This document shows positions 8,780 through 17,207 of a stretch of DNA of 64,000 nucleotides, one piece after another. Within the stretch, counting starts at the first letter, position 1; each line of letters opens with the position of its first letter. Origin of the DNA: Methylobacterium radiodurans (lineage in GTDB: Bacteria > Pseudomonadota > Alphaproteobacteria > Rhizobiales > Beijerinckiaceae); NCBI RefSeq assembly GCF_003173735.1, contig NZ_CP029551.1, positions 1,181,001 to 1,245,000 on the forward strand, read 5' to 3'. A model generated the notes under the pieces. That model had not been told where the DNA came from, searched no databases, and saw only the letters and a program-made list of their open reading frames with translations. A program made the position numbers and the translations under genes.

Positions 8780-9439
8780 TCTTCCCTGCTCCCTCTTGGG
8801 TGCTGGTAATGAAAGTGTATCACTCAGGTACGCGCTGTCGAGCGGAAATCGGCCGGCCGAAGGCCATTCCGATTCCTGTCGCTCTTTGAACACGCCCTTC
8901 TCAACGGTTCGTTAGCGCGATGGTTCGCGCGTCGTAGCAATATGTGCCTCTCCACGCAACCAGCTCATGTGTCGGCTGAGGCCTGCATCTGGAATCGAGG
9001 CGAGGTACCCTCGCTGCTCTCCCCCTGGGTTGGCATCAGCCTTCGTCCTACTCTTCTTGGGGTTCGTTCAGGCGTCCCTCGCCTTGATTTTCTTCTTCCC
9101 ACCAGAGGTTTTTTCTCAATGGCCAGTGGCCCCGGCGGAAAGCGCCATGCAGTGGCCGGGCGTGCGTCAGGAAAGTGGCTGCTGGTGCGAGGATGAGGCA
9201 ATGCCATCCTTGGGGACACGATGGTGGGCTGCCAAGCTTCGGCGAGCGGAAGTCCCCGAGATGGTGGTGAGTGCGACTGCTCGCGAGTCCTCGATCCGGC
9301 TGACCTCACGATGCTGGCCTGCTTCTGCGGGCTAACGCCTACACCTATGCGTGCCAAGTGACCCAGGAGCCCTCGTGCGGGCGATTTACAAGACGCAATC
9401 GTGAGTACTCCGCTGGAGCTGCTACGGGCTAACTTTGGG
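8780..9439. other. Gene-free stretch at the island/GTA junction
   Basis: No credible gene in six frames. Its right edge (9420-9452) abuts the cut tail gene. Read on the minus strand, the junction starts TGTAAAATGACCC, which resembles the ends of IS21-family elements, but no second end or istAB gene is present. Confidence 0.4.
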
Positions 9440-9520
9440 TCATTTTACAGCCACCGCCGCAAATCCGCCCGCGCCGTCCCCGGCCCGGATCAGGAGGTCC
9501 TTGCCCCTCTGCGCACTCAT
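9440..9520 (-). pseudogene. Major tail protein fragment (GTA g9), truncated
   Basis: Only 26 codons remain: MSAQRGKDLLIRAGDGAGGF then AAVAVK and a stop. The opening matches the N-terminus of TP901-1/GTA major tail proteins (M-x-AQ-x-GK-x-LL). A full protein would have about 135 residues. Homology ends near base 9452, where unrelated sequence supplies the stop. It lies exactly where g9 is expected, downstream of g8, which supports the assignment. No later tail gene (g10-g15) follows. Confidence 0.7.
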
Positions 9521-9544
9521 CGATGTCTCCACGTGGTGGGGAGG

Positions 9545-9676
9545 CCCAAGGACCTTGAGGCTCTTGGGCGGGGTCCGGGGCGCGTAGCCCCGGTGTCGGC
9601 TTCCCGCATCCGGCTGGGCCGGATGCGGGAAGCCGGCAGGGCTCTGCCCTGCACCCGCAAAAGGCCTCAGGCCTTT
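9545..9676. repeat. Cluster of five hairpins between GTA g8 and the g9 fragment
   Basis: Five inverted repeats in 132 bases: CCCAAG arms (9545-9550/9563-9568), CCGGGGC arms with a 5-base loop (9575-9593), a perfect 17-base stem with a 3-base loop (9598-9614/9618-9634), GCAGGGC arms with a 3-base loop (9636-9652), and AAAGGCCT arms with a single central base (9660-9676). None is followed by a T tract. They could act as RNA processing or attenuation structures between head and tail genes, or be a dispersed repeat. Confidence 0.75.
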
Positions 9677-9699
9677 CGAAACCGGGACGGGCGCTGGCC

Positions 9700-10113
9700 T
9701 CACGGAGTCTCGGTGACGGCCTCGAGCATGAGCGTCGTGCGGGCCTCGCCCGAGCGCTCGTCGCGGTGGACCGCGATGCCGGCGGCGCGCAAGAGCACCA
9801 GCGTGTGGCCGGCGAGCGCCAGAGGGCTTTGGGCGACGAGCGCCGCCATGCGGTCGGCGGCGTCGAGGGCGGTGCGGGCGGAGCCCGGCCGGGCCACGAG
9901 GATCAGCGCGTGGCTGTGCCGGTGGCGCAGCGCGCCGTCGACGGAATCGTCGCGCATCTCCGCCGGGCCGAACAGGGCGTAGACCGGTGGCGCCCCGGGG
10001 GGCGGCTCGTCGTGGATCCGGACGCGGCCGCCCATCAGGCGGGCGAGGCCCGTGTCGGCCGCGAACAGCCCGATCAGGGCGGCGCGCAACGCGAGCAGCG
10101 GACCGCTCACCAC
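9700..10113 (-). CDS. GTA tail terminator / DUF3168 protein (g8-like)
   Basis: 137 residues, the usual length for DUF3168 tail-completion proteins. Typical features are the LLALRAALIGLFAADTGLARLMGGRV opening (read in two parts), then PPVYALFGPAEMRDDS and the SHALILVARPGSARTALDAADRM segment common to GTA g8. The start overlaps the end of the preceding stopper gene by seven bases, as expected for the head-tail operon. In RcGTA this protein caps the tail tube where it joins the head. Here the downstream tail tube gene is destroyed, so the protein probably has no partner. Confidence 0.85.
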   Translation of the reverse strand: MVSGPLLALRAALIGLFAADTGLARLMGGRVRIHDEPPPGAPPVYALFGPAEMRDDSVDGALRHRHSHALILVARPGSARTALDAADRMAALVAQSPLALAGHTLVLLRAAGIAVHRDERSGEARTTLMLEAVTETP

Positions 10114-10460
10114 GCACCTCCGGTCCGGTCCTCGACCAGTTCCTCGACATGGCAGACAAGGTCGCGCGCCCCCGCCTCGACTTGGCGGACGGCGAACCGG
10201 CGGGGCCCGGCCGCGAGCCGGGCGGCCGGGGTGACGCCCGGGCGTGTCCGCAGGGTGATGCGGTGGGTCGGCAGGCGATCGGCGCGGCCCCCCTGCAGGC
10301 GCTCGGCCGCGCCGACCGGGCTGATCGCCCCCCAGAGCACAGGCCCGGCAACGTAGCGCCGGAGCACGCCGCCGAACCCGTCGGGCTCCTCAACCGGGAG
10401 TTCGAGCACGAAGCGCCGCCGCCGCGCCCCGAGGGGCGGGCGTGCCTCAGTGTGGGGCAT
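10107..10460 (-). CDS. GTA head-tail stopper / phage head closure protein (g7-like)
   Basis: 117 residues, the size of SPP1 gp16-like stopper proteins. RRFVLELPVEEPDGFGG, then WGAISPVGAAE and HRITLRTRPGVTPAARL, follow the beta-rich pattern of phage head-tail adaptors (strand, GG turn, W-A-x-I-x-P, then HxITLR). It sits between connector and tail terminator as in the GTA gene order, 16 bases after the connector stop. In phage and GTA particles it plugs the connector channel. Confidence 0.83.
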   Translation of the reverse strand: MPHTEARPPLGARRRRFVLELPVEEPDGFGGVLRRYVAGPVLWGAISPVGAAERLQGGRADRLPTHRITLRTRPGVTPAARLAAGPRRFAVRQVEAGARDLVCHVEELVEDRTGGAW

Positions 10461-10476
10461 GGGTCTCTCCCGGGTT

Positions 10477-11040
10477 TCAGAGGCGCAGGCGGCGGAAGGG
10501 GGTGGCGAGCGCGGCGGGGTCGGGCGGTTCGGTCTCGTCGCCGCGGTGCTCGTAGCAGGCGGCGGCGAGCCGCAGGATCGCGAGGCGCAAGGGCGCGGGC
10601 AGCACCGGGCCGCCGCCGCCGTAGCCTGCCGCCACCTCGATCAGGATCGTGCGGCCGACCGGCGCGGGAGTGAAGGGATCGACCAGCAGGCAGGGCGCTT
10701 CGATCGGGTCCGGGCCGACGCGCAGCAGGCTCGCCTCCTGCGCCTCCACGGAGCCGTCCGGCCCCGCCAGTCCGAGGCGCAGGACGCCGACGAGCGGGCT
10801 CAGCGGCAGCGGGATGCGCCGGTCGCGCGGCCAGGCGTCGAGCACCACCCGGAAGCGCGCCGGCTTGAGCAGCCGGCGTGTCTCCGCCTCCAGGCTGGCG
10901 CGTGCCGCCGCGACAAGGCCCGTCACGAGGGCGTCCTCGCTCGCGTCGTCCGGGTCGAGCCGCAGGTAGAGCCGCATCTCGGCGAGCGTTACCGGCTCCG
11001 GCGCCTCGACGACGCCGGCCTCCACGCGTATCGGGACCAT
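10477..11040 (-). CDS. GTA head-tail connector (g6-like, phiE125 gp8 family)
   Basis: 187 residues. The opening after VPIRVEAG is EPVTLAEMRLYLRLD, followed by EDALVTGLVAAARASLEAETRR, the classic adaptor signature of the phiE125 gp8 family. The C-terminus ends in LRLAILRLAAACYEHRG, the conserved last helix. The ATG at 11038-11040 has GGAGGA eight bases upstream; a longer frame to 11094 would run through the protease promoter. It should follow the capsid gene directly, but here a 2.7-kb block of plus-strand genes separates it from the capsid. It is divergent from the adjacent protease with 40 bases between starts. Confidence 0.83.
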   Translation of the reverse strand: MVPIRVEAGVVEAPEPVTLAEMRLYLRLDPDDASEDALVTGLVAAARASLEAETRRLLKPARFRVVLDAWPRDRRIPLPLSPLVGVLRLGLAGPDGSVEAQEASLLRVGPDPIEAPCLLVDPFTPAPVGRTILIEVAAGYGGGGPVLPAPLRLAILRLAAACYEHRGDETEPPDPAALATPFRRLRL

Positions 11041-11080
11041 CGGGCCGCTCCTCCGGTTCAGCTTGCGCAAGGACTGTCGA

Positions 11081-11827
11081 ATGACCCGGACCACGCGCCG
11101 CCTCGTGCGGCCGCTCGGCGCAGGGATCGTGATCGCCGGACTGGCCTCGGGGCCGGCCGGCGCCGTCGTCGGGGGCGCCGAGGTGCCGGCCGGCAGCGCC
11201 GTGATGGTGCTGTCCTCGAACGGCAGCCTCTGTACGGGCGTCGTGCTCGCCCCGGACGCGGTGCTGACGGCCGGCCACTGCGCGGCGCCGAACCTCGAGC
11301 AGCGGGTGCATTACCGGGACGAGGCCGGGCAGCCGGTGCTGGCCGAATTGAAGGCCCGCGCGGTCCATCCGGCCTACGACGCAGGCGCCATCGCGGGCCG
11401 GCGCCGCTCGATCGACCTCGCGCTGGTGCGCACGGCCGCCCCCCTGCCGGCGCGCCTCGCGCCCGCCACCCTGAGCGCCGCGATGCCGCGGGCCGGCGCG
11501 AGCCTCGACCTCGCCGGCTACGGCGCGGCCAAGCCCGGCGACCCGCGCTCCACCGGCACCTTCCGCAGCGTGGCGCTGCCCGTGGTCGAGCCTCACGGCC
11601 CCAGCCGGATCCTGGTCTGGCTGCGGGCCGCAGGTGCGCGGGCCGGCGCCTGCGCGGGGGATTCGGGCGGGCCGATCACGAGTGCCGGCGGCGCGGTCGT
11701 GGCGGTGAGCGCCTGGATCGGCGGCGCCTGCGGCGGCCTGACCCAGGGCGTGCTGCTCGGCCCCCAGCGCGCCTGGATCGACCGCACGCTCGGCGGCTGG
11801 GGGCTCGCCGCGCGCTGGCAGGACTGA
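11081..11827 (+). CDS. Secreted trypsin-like serine protease (S1 family)
   Basis: 248 residues with a basic, hydrophobic signal peptide ending near AGA. The chymotrypsin-fold triad is complete: His in TAGHC, Asp in IDLALV and Ser in GDSGGP. The cysteines next to the His and Ser motifs could form the usual disulfides. The protein should act in the periplasm or outside the cell; substrate unknown. The ATG at 11081 is chosen because AAGGA lies seven bases upstream. It sits inside the GTA cluster on the opposite strand, followed 93 bases later by a second S1 protease, so the pair probably arose by duplication. Both are high-GC and look native. Confidence 0.85.
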   Translation: MTRTTRRLVRPLGAGIVIAGLASGPAGAVVGGAEVPAGSAVMVLSSNGSLCTGVVLAPDAVLTAGHCAAPNLEQRVHYRDEAGQPVLAELKARAVHPAYDAGAIAGRRRSIDLALVRTAAPLPARLAPATLSAAMPRAGASLDLAGYGAAKPGDPRSTGTFRSVALPVVEPHGPSRILVWLRAAGARAGACAGDSGGPITSAGGAVVAVSAWIGGACGGLTQGVLLGPQRAWIDRTLGGWGLAARWQD

Positions 11828-11920
11828 GCGGGAAGCTGCGGGGGGCCGGCGGACGGAACCGCAGCTTGGCCAGGGAATTGGCTTGGGCTAGGCTCGACAG
11901 CGTATCCTGGGGAACGCCTG

Positions 11921-12784
11921 ATGCTCGCCACCACCCTTCGCACGGCCGCGCTCGGCGCCCTGCTCGGTCTGCTCCCGGGCTCGGCCCAGGCGGTCATCCA
12001 GGGCGAGGTCTCGCGCGACCCCAACGGCACCCGCGCCTTCGTGGTGCGGGTCGAGAGCACGCAAGGGGAGATCTGCTCCGGCACCCTGATCGCGCCGGAC
12101 CTCGTGCTCACCGCCGCCCACTGCGTGATGCACCGGGCCGGCTACAGCGTGATCGCGGTGGACCGCGCCTTCCGCCAGCGCCGGATCGGCGTTGTCGCCG
12201 CCACGATGCATCCCGAATTCGTTCCCGGCACCACGCCGGAGGAGCAGCCGGGCGTCGATCTCGCCCTGGTGAAGCTCGCCCAGCCGCTCGGGCCGGAGTT
12301 CATGCCGCTGGATCCGCGCGGCGCCGGCTCGATCGGTACTGGAGACGCGGTCGACATCGCGGGTTTCGGCGTCGTCGCCGAGAACCGCCGCAACACCGCC
12401 CGGACGCTCCGCCAAGCCCACCTCGTCTCGATCGGATCGTTGCAGGTCGCCAACCGGGTCACGGTCGTGACCGACCGGCGCCGCTTCGCCGAGACCGCGG
12501 GCGCCGGGGCGTGCCTGGGCGATTCCGGCGGCCCGATTCTCAGCGGCGGCCCCGGCGGCTACCGCATCGTCGGCGTGGTGAGCTGGTCGAGCGGCGCGCT
12601 GCAGCAGAACGGCCGCCGCCGTACGGCCTGCGGCGGCTTCACGGCGGTGACGCCGGTGGCCGAGCATGCGGGCTGGATCGCCGCGCGCGCGGCCGAACTC
12701 TCGCAGGTACAGGTGGGCGCCGCCGTGCCGGCGCGGGGCAGCCGCTCCTCCGACTGGATGGCCCGGCCCCCGCGCCAGCGCTGA
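11921..12784 (+). CDS. Secreted trypsin-like serine protease (S1 family), second copy
   Basis: 287 residues. A clear signal peptide (MLATTLRTAALGALLGLLPG, cleavage near AQA) is followed by a mature domain starting VIQGE. The triad is His in TAAHC, Asp in VDLALVK and Ser in LGDSGGP. It is about 40 residues longer than the neighbour, mostly in surface loops and a basic proline/arginine tail. It lies 93 bases after the first protease, so the two may form one transcript. The two share the fold but differ widely in sequence, so they may have different substrates or one may process the other. Confidence 0.85.
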   Translation: MLATTLRTAALGALLGLLPGSAQAVIQGEVSRDPNGTRAFVVRVESTQGEICSGTLIAPDLVLTAAHCVMHRAGYSVIAVDRAFRQRRIGVVAATMHPEFVPGTTPEEQPGVDLALVKLAQPLGPEFMPLDPRGAGSIGTGDAVDIAGFGVVAENRRNTARTLRQAHLVSIGSLQVANRVTVVTDRRRFAETAGAGACLGDSGGPILSGGPGGYRIVGVVSWSSGALQQNGRRRTACGGFTAVTPVAEHAGWIAARAAELSQVQVGAAVPARGSRSSDWMARPPRQR

Positions 12785-13259
12785 GGCCCGTCCCTGGCGC
12801 CGTTCGCCGCGCAGGCCCCGCTCTCCGCCGTCACCCGCGCTCCGCTTACGCGGCCGCAGGATGGCGGCGGGGAGAGCCGGAGGTCGTCACGGGCGCTCGT
12901 CCTAGCCTCTTCCGCGCGTCAGGACCACGCGTGCCGGCAGCCGTCATCAGATGTGCAAGCCGCTCCGTCCACACGCATCGCGGCGCCTCTCCCGCCTGGT
13001 GTGCGATCACTCTCGATCGCGTGCTGATAGACAAAGGCAAATGTCCGGTCCTAATAGGTGCAGATGCATCTATGCGGCAAGGCCTCGCGAGAAGCAGCGA
13101 CCCTGCTCTGGCTAGCATAGTCCGAAATCCTAGACCGATGCGCGCACCTGCCGCGCGCGATCAAGATTTAGGCTGGCCGTCCGAACCGTCTCGTGGCACT
13201 TTCCGAAGCGGAACCCGGCTCTCCCGGGCGAGGTGAGCAGTCCCGGACAACGTGCCCCG
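12785..13259. other. Intergenic, no gene seen
   Basis: About 475 bases without a supported gene; the frames present are arginine-rich shadows. Around 13010-13080 it is locally less GC-rich and could hold the promoter of the PAS gene. Confidence 0.5.
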
Positions 13260-13799
13260 ATGACCGACCGATCCTTTCCCCCGGCCCTGGAGGCGGCGGG
13301 CATCATCGGCACATGGCAGACAGACGTCGAGGCTGGCCGCTCGATCCTCGACGACGGTGCCGCTGCGCTGATGGCGGGCGACGCAGGCTTGGCCGGCAAG
13401 CCGCTTCCCCTCGACGTCGCACTCGGACGCATCCATCCGGACGACCGCGACTGGGTGTTCGCGCACATTCGCCGGGCCCGGCGCTCGGGCGGCCCTTTCA
13501 CGGCGGAATTCCGCGTGCGTGGGCCGGGCGGCAGCGTGCGCTGGGTTCTGAATCAGGGCCGCCTACCCGCGGAGGGCGCGGGCGGCATCGGTTACGGCAT
13601 GTACATCGACACCACGCACCGCCACCGGGACCCGGCGGCCGGGAGCGAGGAGCCGCGCGACTGGCTCGAGGTCGCGGCCGACCACTGCATCGCCGCCCGC
13701 GAGGCGATCGACCGCAGCGGCAAGCCGTTCCTGCGCCTCCTCATCGACGCGCTGCTCCTCGAGATCGGCCGCCACTTGGTGCGCCGCCGCTCGCACTAG
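13260..13799 (+). CDS. Single-domain PAS protein
   Basis: 179 residues consisting of one PAS-3 type domain (about residues 10-115) with IIGTWQTDVEAG, IHPDDRDWVFAHI, FTAEFRVRGPGGSVRWVLNQG and a YGMYIDTTHRHR ending, then a helical tail (WLEVAADHCIAAREAID). No kinase, GGDEF, EAL or DNA-binding domain follows, so it would act by binding a partner or ligand. A GTG at 13233 in the same frame would add nine residues; ATG is preferred without strong ribosome-site support. It is convergent with the capsid gene, 19 bases apart, inside the GTA cluster. Its PAS domain resembles that of the sensor kinase at 20525. Confidence 0.75.
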   Translation: MTDRSFPPALEAAGIIGTWQTDVEAGRSILDDGAAALMAGDAGLAGKPLPLDVALGRIHPDDRDWVFAHIRRARRSGGPFTAEFRVRGPGGSVRWVLNQGRLPAEGAGGIGYGMYIDTTHRHRDPAAGSEEPRDWLEVAADHCIAAREAIDRSGKPFLRLLIDALLLEIGRHLVRRRSH

Positions 13800-13818
13800 A
13801 GCGGCGGCGCACCCCACC

Positions 13819-15081
13819 TCAGGCGAACTTCAGGAGCTTGATCGCCGCGAAGTCCTGCACCCCGCCGCCCACGCGTTTCGTGGTGTAGAACAGCACGTAG
13901 GGCTTGGCGGAGTAGGGGTCGCGCAGCACCCTGAGGCCGGCCCGGTCGACCACGAGGTAGCCGCGCCGGAAGTCGCCGAAGGCCACCGCGAGGCTGTTCG
14001 CGGCGATGTCGGGCATCGCCTCGGCCTCGGTGACGGGAAATCCCATCAGGGTCGCGGGCGCGCCGGCGCTCGCGGGCGGCTGCCAGAGGTAGTTGCCGTC
14101 ACCGTCCTTCAGCTTGCGGATCGCCCCTTGGGTGCGCCGGTTCATCACGAAGCCGGCGTTCTGGCGGTAGCCGCCCTTCAGCGCGTAGACGAGGTCGATC
14201 AGCACGTCGGCCGGGTTGGCGCTCGGGAAGGCTCCGGCCGCGCCCGTGGCGACGTAGCCGAGCTTGCCCGGGACCCAGGCGGCCTCGGCGACGGTGTCGT
14301 AGGCGAGGAAGCCCTTCGGCCGGCTCACCCCGTTGCCGGTGACGAAGGCCGCGCTCTCCTGCTCGGCGAACGCGGTCTCGACCTCGTCGGCGAGCCACGC
14401 GTCGAGATCGACCACCGCGTCGTCCAGGAGCGTCTGCGTCGCCGCCGGCATGGCGTAGAGCTCCATCGCCGGGAAGGCGATCTCGGAGAGCCCCGGCCCG
14501 GCGGTCTCGGGGCGCGGCGCGGTCTCGGCCACCCAGCCGGCGCCCGGTGCCGCGGTCGCGACCGCGCGCTTGTAGAGCCCGCCCGAGATGGTGCGCTGGC
14601 CGGCGATGCCCCGGATCGGCGAGCGCTCGGTGAGGCGGCGCAGCACCTCCTGCTCCACCGTCCCGGGCACGAGGTAGCCGCCGTCCGGGCCCGAGCCCGC
14701 CGACATCGCCTTGGCCTCCAGGCCCTTGAGGCCGCCGCTCTCGCCGGCCCGGACGTAGAGATCGAAGGCTGCCTTGTGCTCCTCGGCGACGGCGTCGCGC
14801 GGCGCCGGCCCGCCGACGAGCGGGGGGCGCGCCCGGTCCAGGCTGAGCCGGTCGAGGCGGGTGCGGGCCTGGTCAAGGGCGTGGTCGATGCGGGCGAGCT
14901 TCTCCTCGGTCAGCGGATCGACGGCGGAGCGGCGCTCGATCTGGCCGAGGCGGGTGTCGTTCTCCGCCTTGAAGGCGTCGAAGGCGCGGGCGAGGTCGTG
15001 GAGGGCCGCGTGAGCGTCCCCGCCGACGGTGCCGGGAAGCCCGGCCTTGGTCTCGTAGGGGCAGGTCTCGGCGTGCGTCAT
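13819..15081 (-). CDS. GTA/HK97-type major capsid protein (g5-like)
   Basis: 420 residues, normal for HK97-fold capsid precursors. Residues 25-105 form the predicted helical delta/scaffold region (LARAFDAFKAENDTRLGQIE). The shell domain follows with SGGLKGLEAKAMSAG near the likely maturation site, LVPGTVEQEVLRRLTERSPIR, and a C-terminus with the conserved FGDFRRGYLVVDRAG and SAKPYVLFYTTKRVGGGVQD. The start overlaps the protease stop by four bases. The gene looks intact, so a capsid could still be made even though the tail genes are lost. Confidence 0.92.
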   Translation of the reverse strand: MTHAETCPYETKAGLPGTVGGDAHAALHDLARAFDAFKAENDTRLGQIERRSAVDPLTEEKLARIDHALDQARTRLDRLSLDRARPPLVGGPAPRDAVAEEHKAAFDLYVRAGESGGLKGLEAKAMSAGSGPDGGYLVPGTVEQEVLRRLTERSPIRGIAGQRTISGGLYKRAVATAAPGAGWVAETAPRPETAGPGLSEIAFPAMELYAMPAATQTLLDDAVVDLDAWLADEVETAFAEQESAAFVTGNGVSRPKGFLAYDTVAEAAWVPGKLGYVATGAAGAFPSANPADVLIDLVYALKGGYRQNAGFVMNRRTQGAIRKLKDGDGNYLWQPPASAGAPATLMGFPVTEAEAMPDIAANSLAVAFGDFRRGYLVVDRAGLRVLRDPYSAKPYVLFYTTKRVGGGVQDFAAIKLLKFA

Positions 15082-15587
15082 GCTCTCTCTCCGGTGAGGC
15101 TGGCGGGCGCGATCCGCCGGGCGAGGTCGCGCATCTTGAGGCCGAGGGGGGCGTCGAGCCGCGCCTCCGGCTGAAGCGGGAAGGTGACGAGCGAGATCTC
15201 CCAGAGATCGATCGCCCGGAGGTGCCGGTAGCCGGCCCGGTCAGGGGCGGCACGGCGGGTACGGAAACCGATCGAGAGCCCGTCGAGCCCGCCCTGGCGG
15301 ATCAGCGCATCGAGTTCGCGGGCGCGCCGCACCGCGCGGTTGAGGCGGCCCGCGACCCGTAGGCCCCGGCCGTCCTCCCGGATGTCGAGCCAGACGCCCA
15401 CCGGCTCGGCCGGGTCGTGCTGGAACAGCATCCGCACGCCGGCAGCCCCGCGAGCCCGGAGGCTCTCCGCGAAGGCGCCCGGCGCGACGATGTCGCGGCC
15501 GAGATCGGGCAGGCCGAACAGGCTGGCATAGCCGGTGACGAGACCGTCCGTGCGCAACGCCAGATGCGTCGCTGTCTGCATCGCCAT
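15078..15587 (-). CDS. GTA/HK97 family prohead protease (g4-like)
   Basis: 169 residues of the U35/S78 prohead protease family. Visible signatures are GYASLFGLPDLGRDIVAPGAF, the catalytic His in LFQHDPAEPVG, the catalytic Ser in GLDGLSIGFRT and the WEISLVTFPLQPEARL motif near the end. It trims the capsid delta domain during shell assembly. It is translationally coupled to the capsid gene by a four-base overlap and starts 12 bases after the portal stop. Confidence 0.92.
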   Translation of the reverse strand: MAMQTATHLALRTDGLVTGYASLFGLPDLGRDIVAPGAFAESLRARGAAGVRMLFQHDPAEPVGVWLDIREDGRGLRVAGRLNRAVRRARELDALIRQGGLDGLSIGFRTRRAAPDRAGYRHLRAIDLWEISLVTFPLQPEARLDAPLGLKMRDLARRIAPASLTGERA

Positions 15588-15599
15588 GATGGCTCTCCC

Positions 15600-16766
15600 T
15601 CAGGCCGGCCCGTAGCCCACGGCCTCGCGCTTCTCGGCGGCCGAGAGGAAATCGGCCGCGCCGACCCGTCGCCAGAGCGATTCCCGCTCTGCGGCGAGCG
15701 CCTCGATCCGGTCGAGGTCGGGCTTCAGGGCGGCCTCGCCGAAGGCGGGGCTGAGCCAGTGCGCGAGGCTCTCCGCGGTGCGGCGCACCAGCGGGATCAA
15801 GGTCTGGCGGTAGAAGGCGCGGTTGGCCTCGGCGTAGTTCGCGTGGGTGTTGTCGCCGGGAAGCCCCAGCAGGAGCGGGGGCACCCCGAAGGCCAGGGCG
15901 ATCTCGCGGGCGGCCGCGTGCTTGGCCTCGACGAAGTCCATCTCCTTCGGCGAGAGCGCGAGCGGCTTCCAGTCGAGCCCGCCCTCCAGCAGGAGCGGCC
16001 GACCCGCATTGGCGGCGCCCTGGTAGTTCGCCTCTAGCTCGCCCTTCAGCCGGTCGAACTGCGCCTCCGAGAGGTGGGCTTGGCCGCCGAAGACCAGCGC
16101 GCCCGAGGGCCGGGCGGCATTGTCGAGGAGCGCCTTGTTCCAGGCGCCCGCGGCGTTGTGGATGTCCAGCGCGGTGGCCGCCGCCTCGATCGGGGCGAGG
16201 CCGAGGAGGTCGTCCTCTGGGTTGAACAGGGCGAGGTGCAGGATCGGCGGCACCGGGCCCGCCTGCTCATAGCGGCGTCCCCGCGTCCCCTCGCCGTACA
16301 GGTAGGCGGCGGGCCAACCGTCCGGGCCCGGCACCGCCCGCACCCGCTCGGGCCGCAGGCCGAACAGGGCGCGCGGCACGCCGTCGAGGCTGACCTGCTC
16401 CAGATAGGCGTTCCCGCCGAGCAGGAGCCGGGCGTAGAGCGTCTCGAGAAGCCGGGTCCCGCCCTCGCGCGGGTTCGGCCGGGCGACGAGGGCGGCGAGC
16501 GCGTCGCCGCCCTCGCCCGCCGGCACCAGCGGCACGCTGGCCGCGCTCTCGGCCACGAGGCGCACCGCGCGGTGCACCACGGCGTTGCGGGCGTAGCCGG
16601 CGCGGGCCAGGGCCGTCGCGTCGCGCGCCGTCCAGGAGGCGCGGCCGCCGCCGTAGAGGGCGACCTGCGGGCCGGCGAGCCCCTTCGTGGCGATATCCGG
16701 GGCGCCGCGCCGCGCGGCGGGCCCGTAGCCGGCGGCCCGCGCCAGCCGGGTGAGCAGGGTGGGCAT
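15600..16766 (-). CDS. GTA/HK97 portal protein (g3-like)
   Basis: 388 residues, close to the RcGTA portal. Signatures include ARNAVVHRAVRLVAESAASVPL in the N-terminal domain, LLLGGNAYLEQ, LGLAPIEAAATALDIHNAAGAWN in the stem and FGVPPLLLGLPGDNTHANYAEANRAFYRQTL (read in parts). A start at 16764-16766 (MPTLLTRLARAAG) fits the family length; a longer frame to 17237 runs through the divergent secreted-protein gene and is rejected. It forms the DNA channel at one capsid vertex. It should follow the large terminase, but two plus-strand genes and a spacer (about 1.6 kb) separate them here. Confidence 0.9.
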   Translation of the reverse strand: MPTLLTRLARAAGYGPAARRGAPDIATKGLAGPQVALYGGGRASWTARDATALARAGYARNAVVHRAVRLVAESAASVPLVPAGEGGDALAALVARPNPREGGTRLLETLYARLLLGGNAYLEQVSLDGVPRALFGLRPERVRAVPGPDGWPAAYLYGEGTRGRRYEQAGPVPPILHLALFNPEDDLLGLAPIEAAATALDIHNAAGAWNKALLDNAARPSGALVFGGQAHLSEAQFDRLKGELEANYQGAANAGRPLLLEGGLDWKPLALSPKEMDFVEAKHAAAREIALAFGVPPLLLGLPGDNTHANYAEANRAFYRQTLIPLVRRTAESLAHWLSPAFGEAALKPDLDRIEALAAERESLWRRVGAADFLSAAEKREAVGYGPA

Positions 16767-16928
16767 GCGGGTCTCGACCTCTCTCGGTTGGGCGGAGCGG
16801 ACGCCGATCTCGCACCCGTGAAGGGTGCGACACGGATGCAGCGGATCCTTTGTGCGCGATCGATGTTCCTGGTCGGGACGTACGCGGGGACGCAATTCCT
16901 CCGCGGCCACAGATCGAAAGACCGACCG

Positions 16929-17207
16929 ATGAAGACGATTCTCCTGGCTGCCGTCGCCGCGGCCGCACTCGCCCTGCCGGCCTCGGCGCAGGCGGTGATC
17001 GAGACCCCGACCGGCACCGCGGTCGTGGTCCCGCCCGGTGCGCCGGGTGTGGTGACGCGCCAGACCGGCGCGACCGGCGAGCCCGGCGCCGTCAACTACT
17101 CCCCGACCGGCCGGCCCGCGGATGTGATCTCGAACGACTCGGCGGCCGCGGGCAATGCCGGCCAGCCCTCGCGGGTCGCGCCCCAGGGCGGCGGCGGTGG
17201 GCGCTGA
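16929..17207 (+). CDS. Small secreted proline/glycine-rich protein
   Basis: 92 residues: a clear signal peptide (KTILLAAVAAAALALPASA, cleavage after AQA) and a low-complexity mature part with ETPTGTAVVVPPGAPGVVTRQ, and Asn/Ala/Gly-rich repeats ending in a run of glycines. No domain is recognisable. It is divergent from the portal gene with 162 bases between starts and lies inside the GTA cluster. The start has GAAAGA upstream. Similar small secreted proteins are common in Methylobacterium; function unknown. Confidence 0.65.
   Translation: MKTILLAAVAAAALALPASAQAVIETPTGTAVVVPPGAPGVVTRQTGATGEPGAVNYSPTGRPADVISNDSAAAGNAGQPSRVAPQGGGGGR

Noticed and set aside
9440..11596. 718-codon open frame on the minus strand across g6-g8
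   Set aside because: It runs in a different frame from three clear GTA genes and is arginine- and glycine-rich; only its last 26 codons (g9 start) are real.
10450..13236. 928-codon plus-strand open frame
   Set aside because: A shadow caused by high third-position GC; two signal-peptide proteases and GTA genes are encoded in other frames over the same bases.
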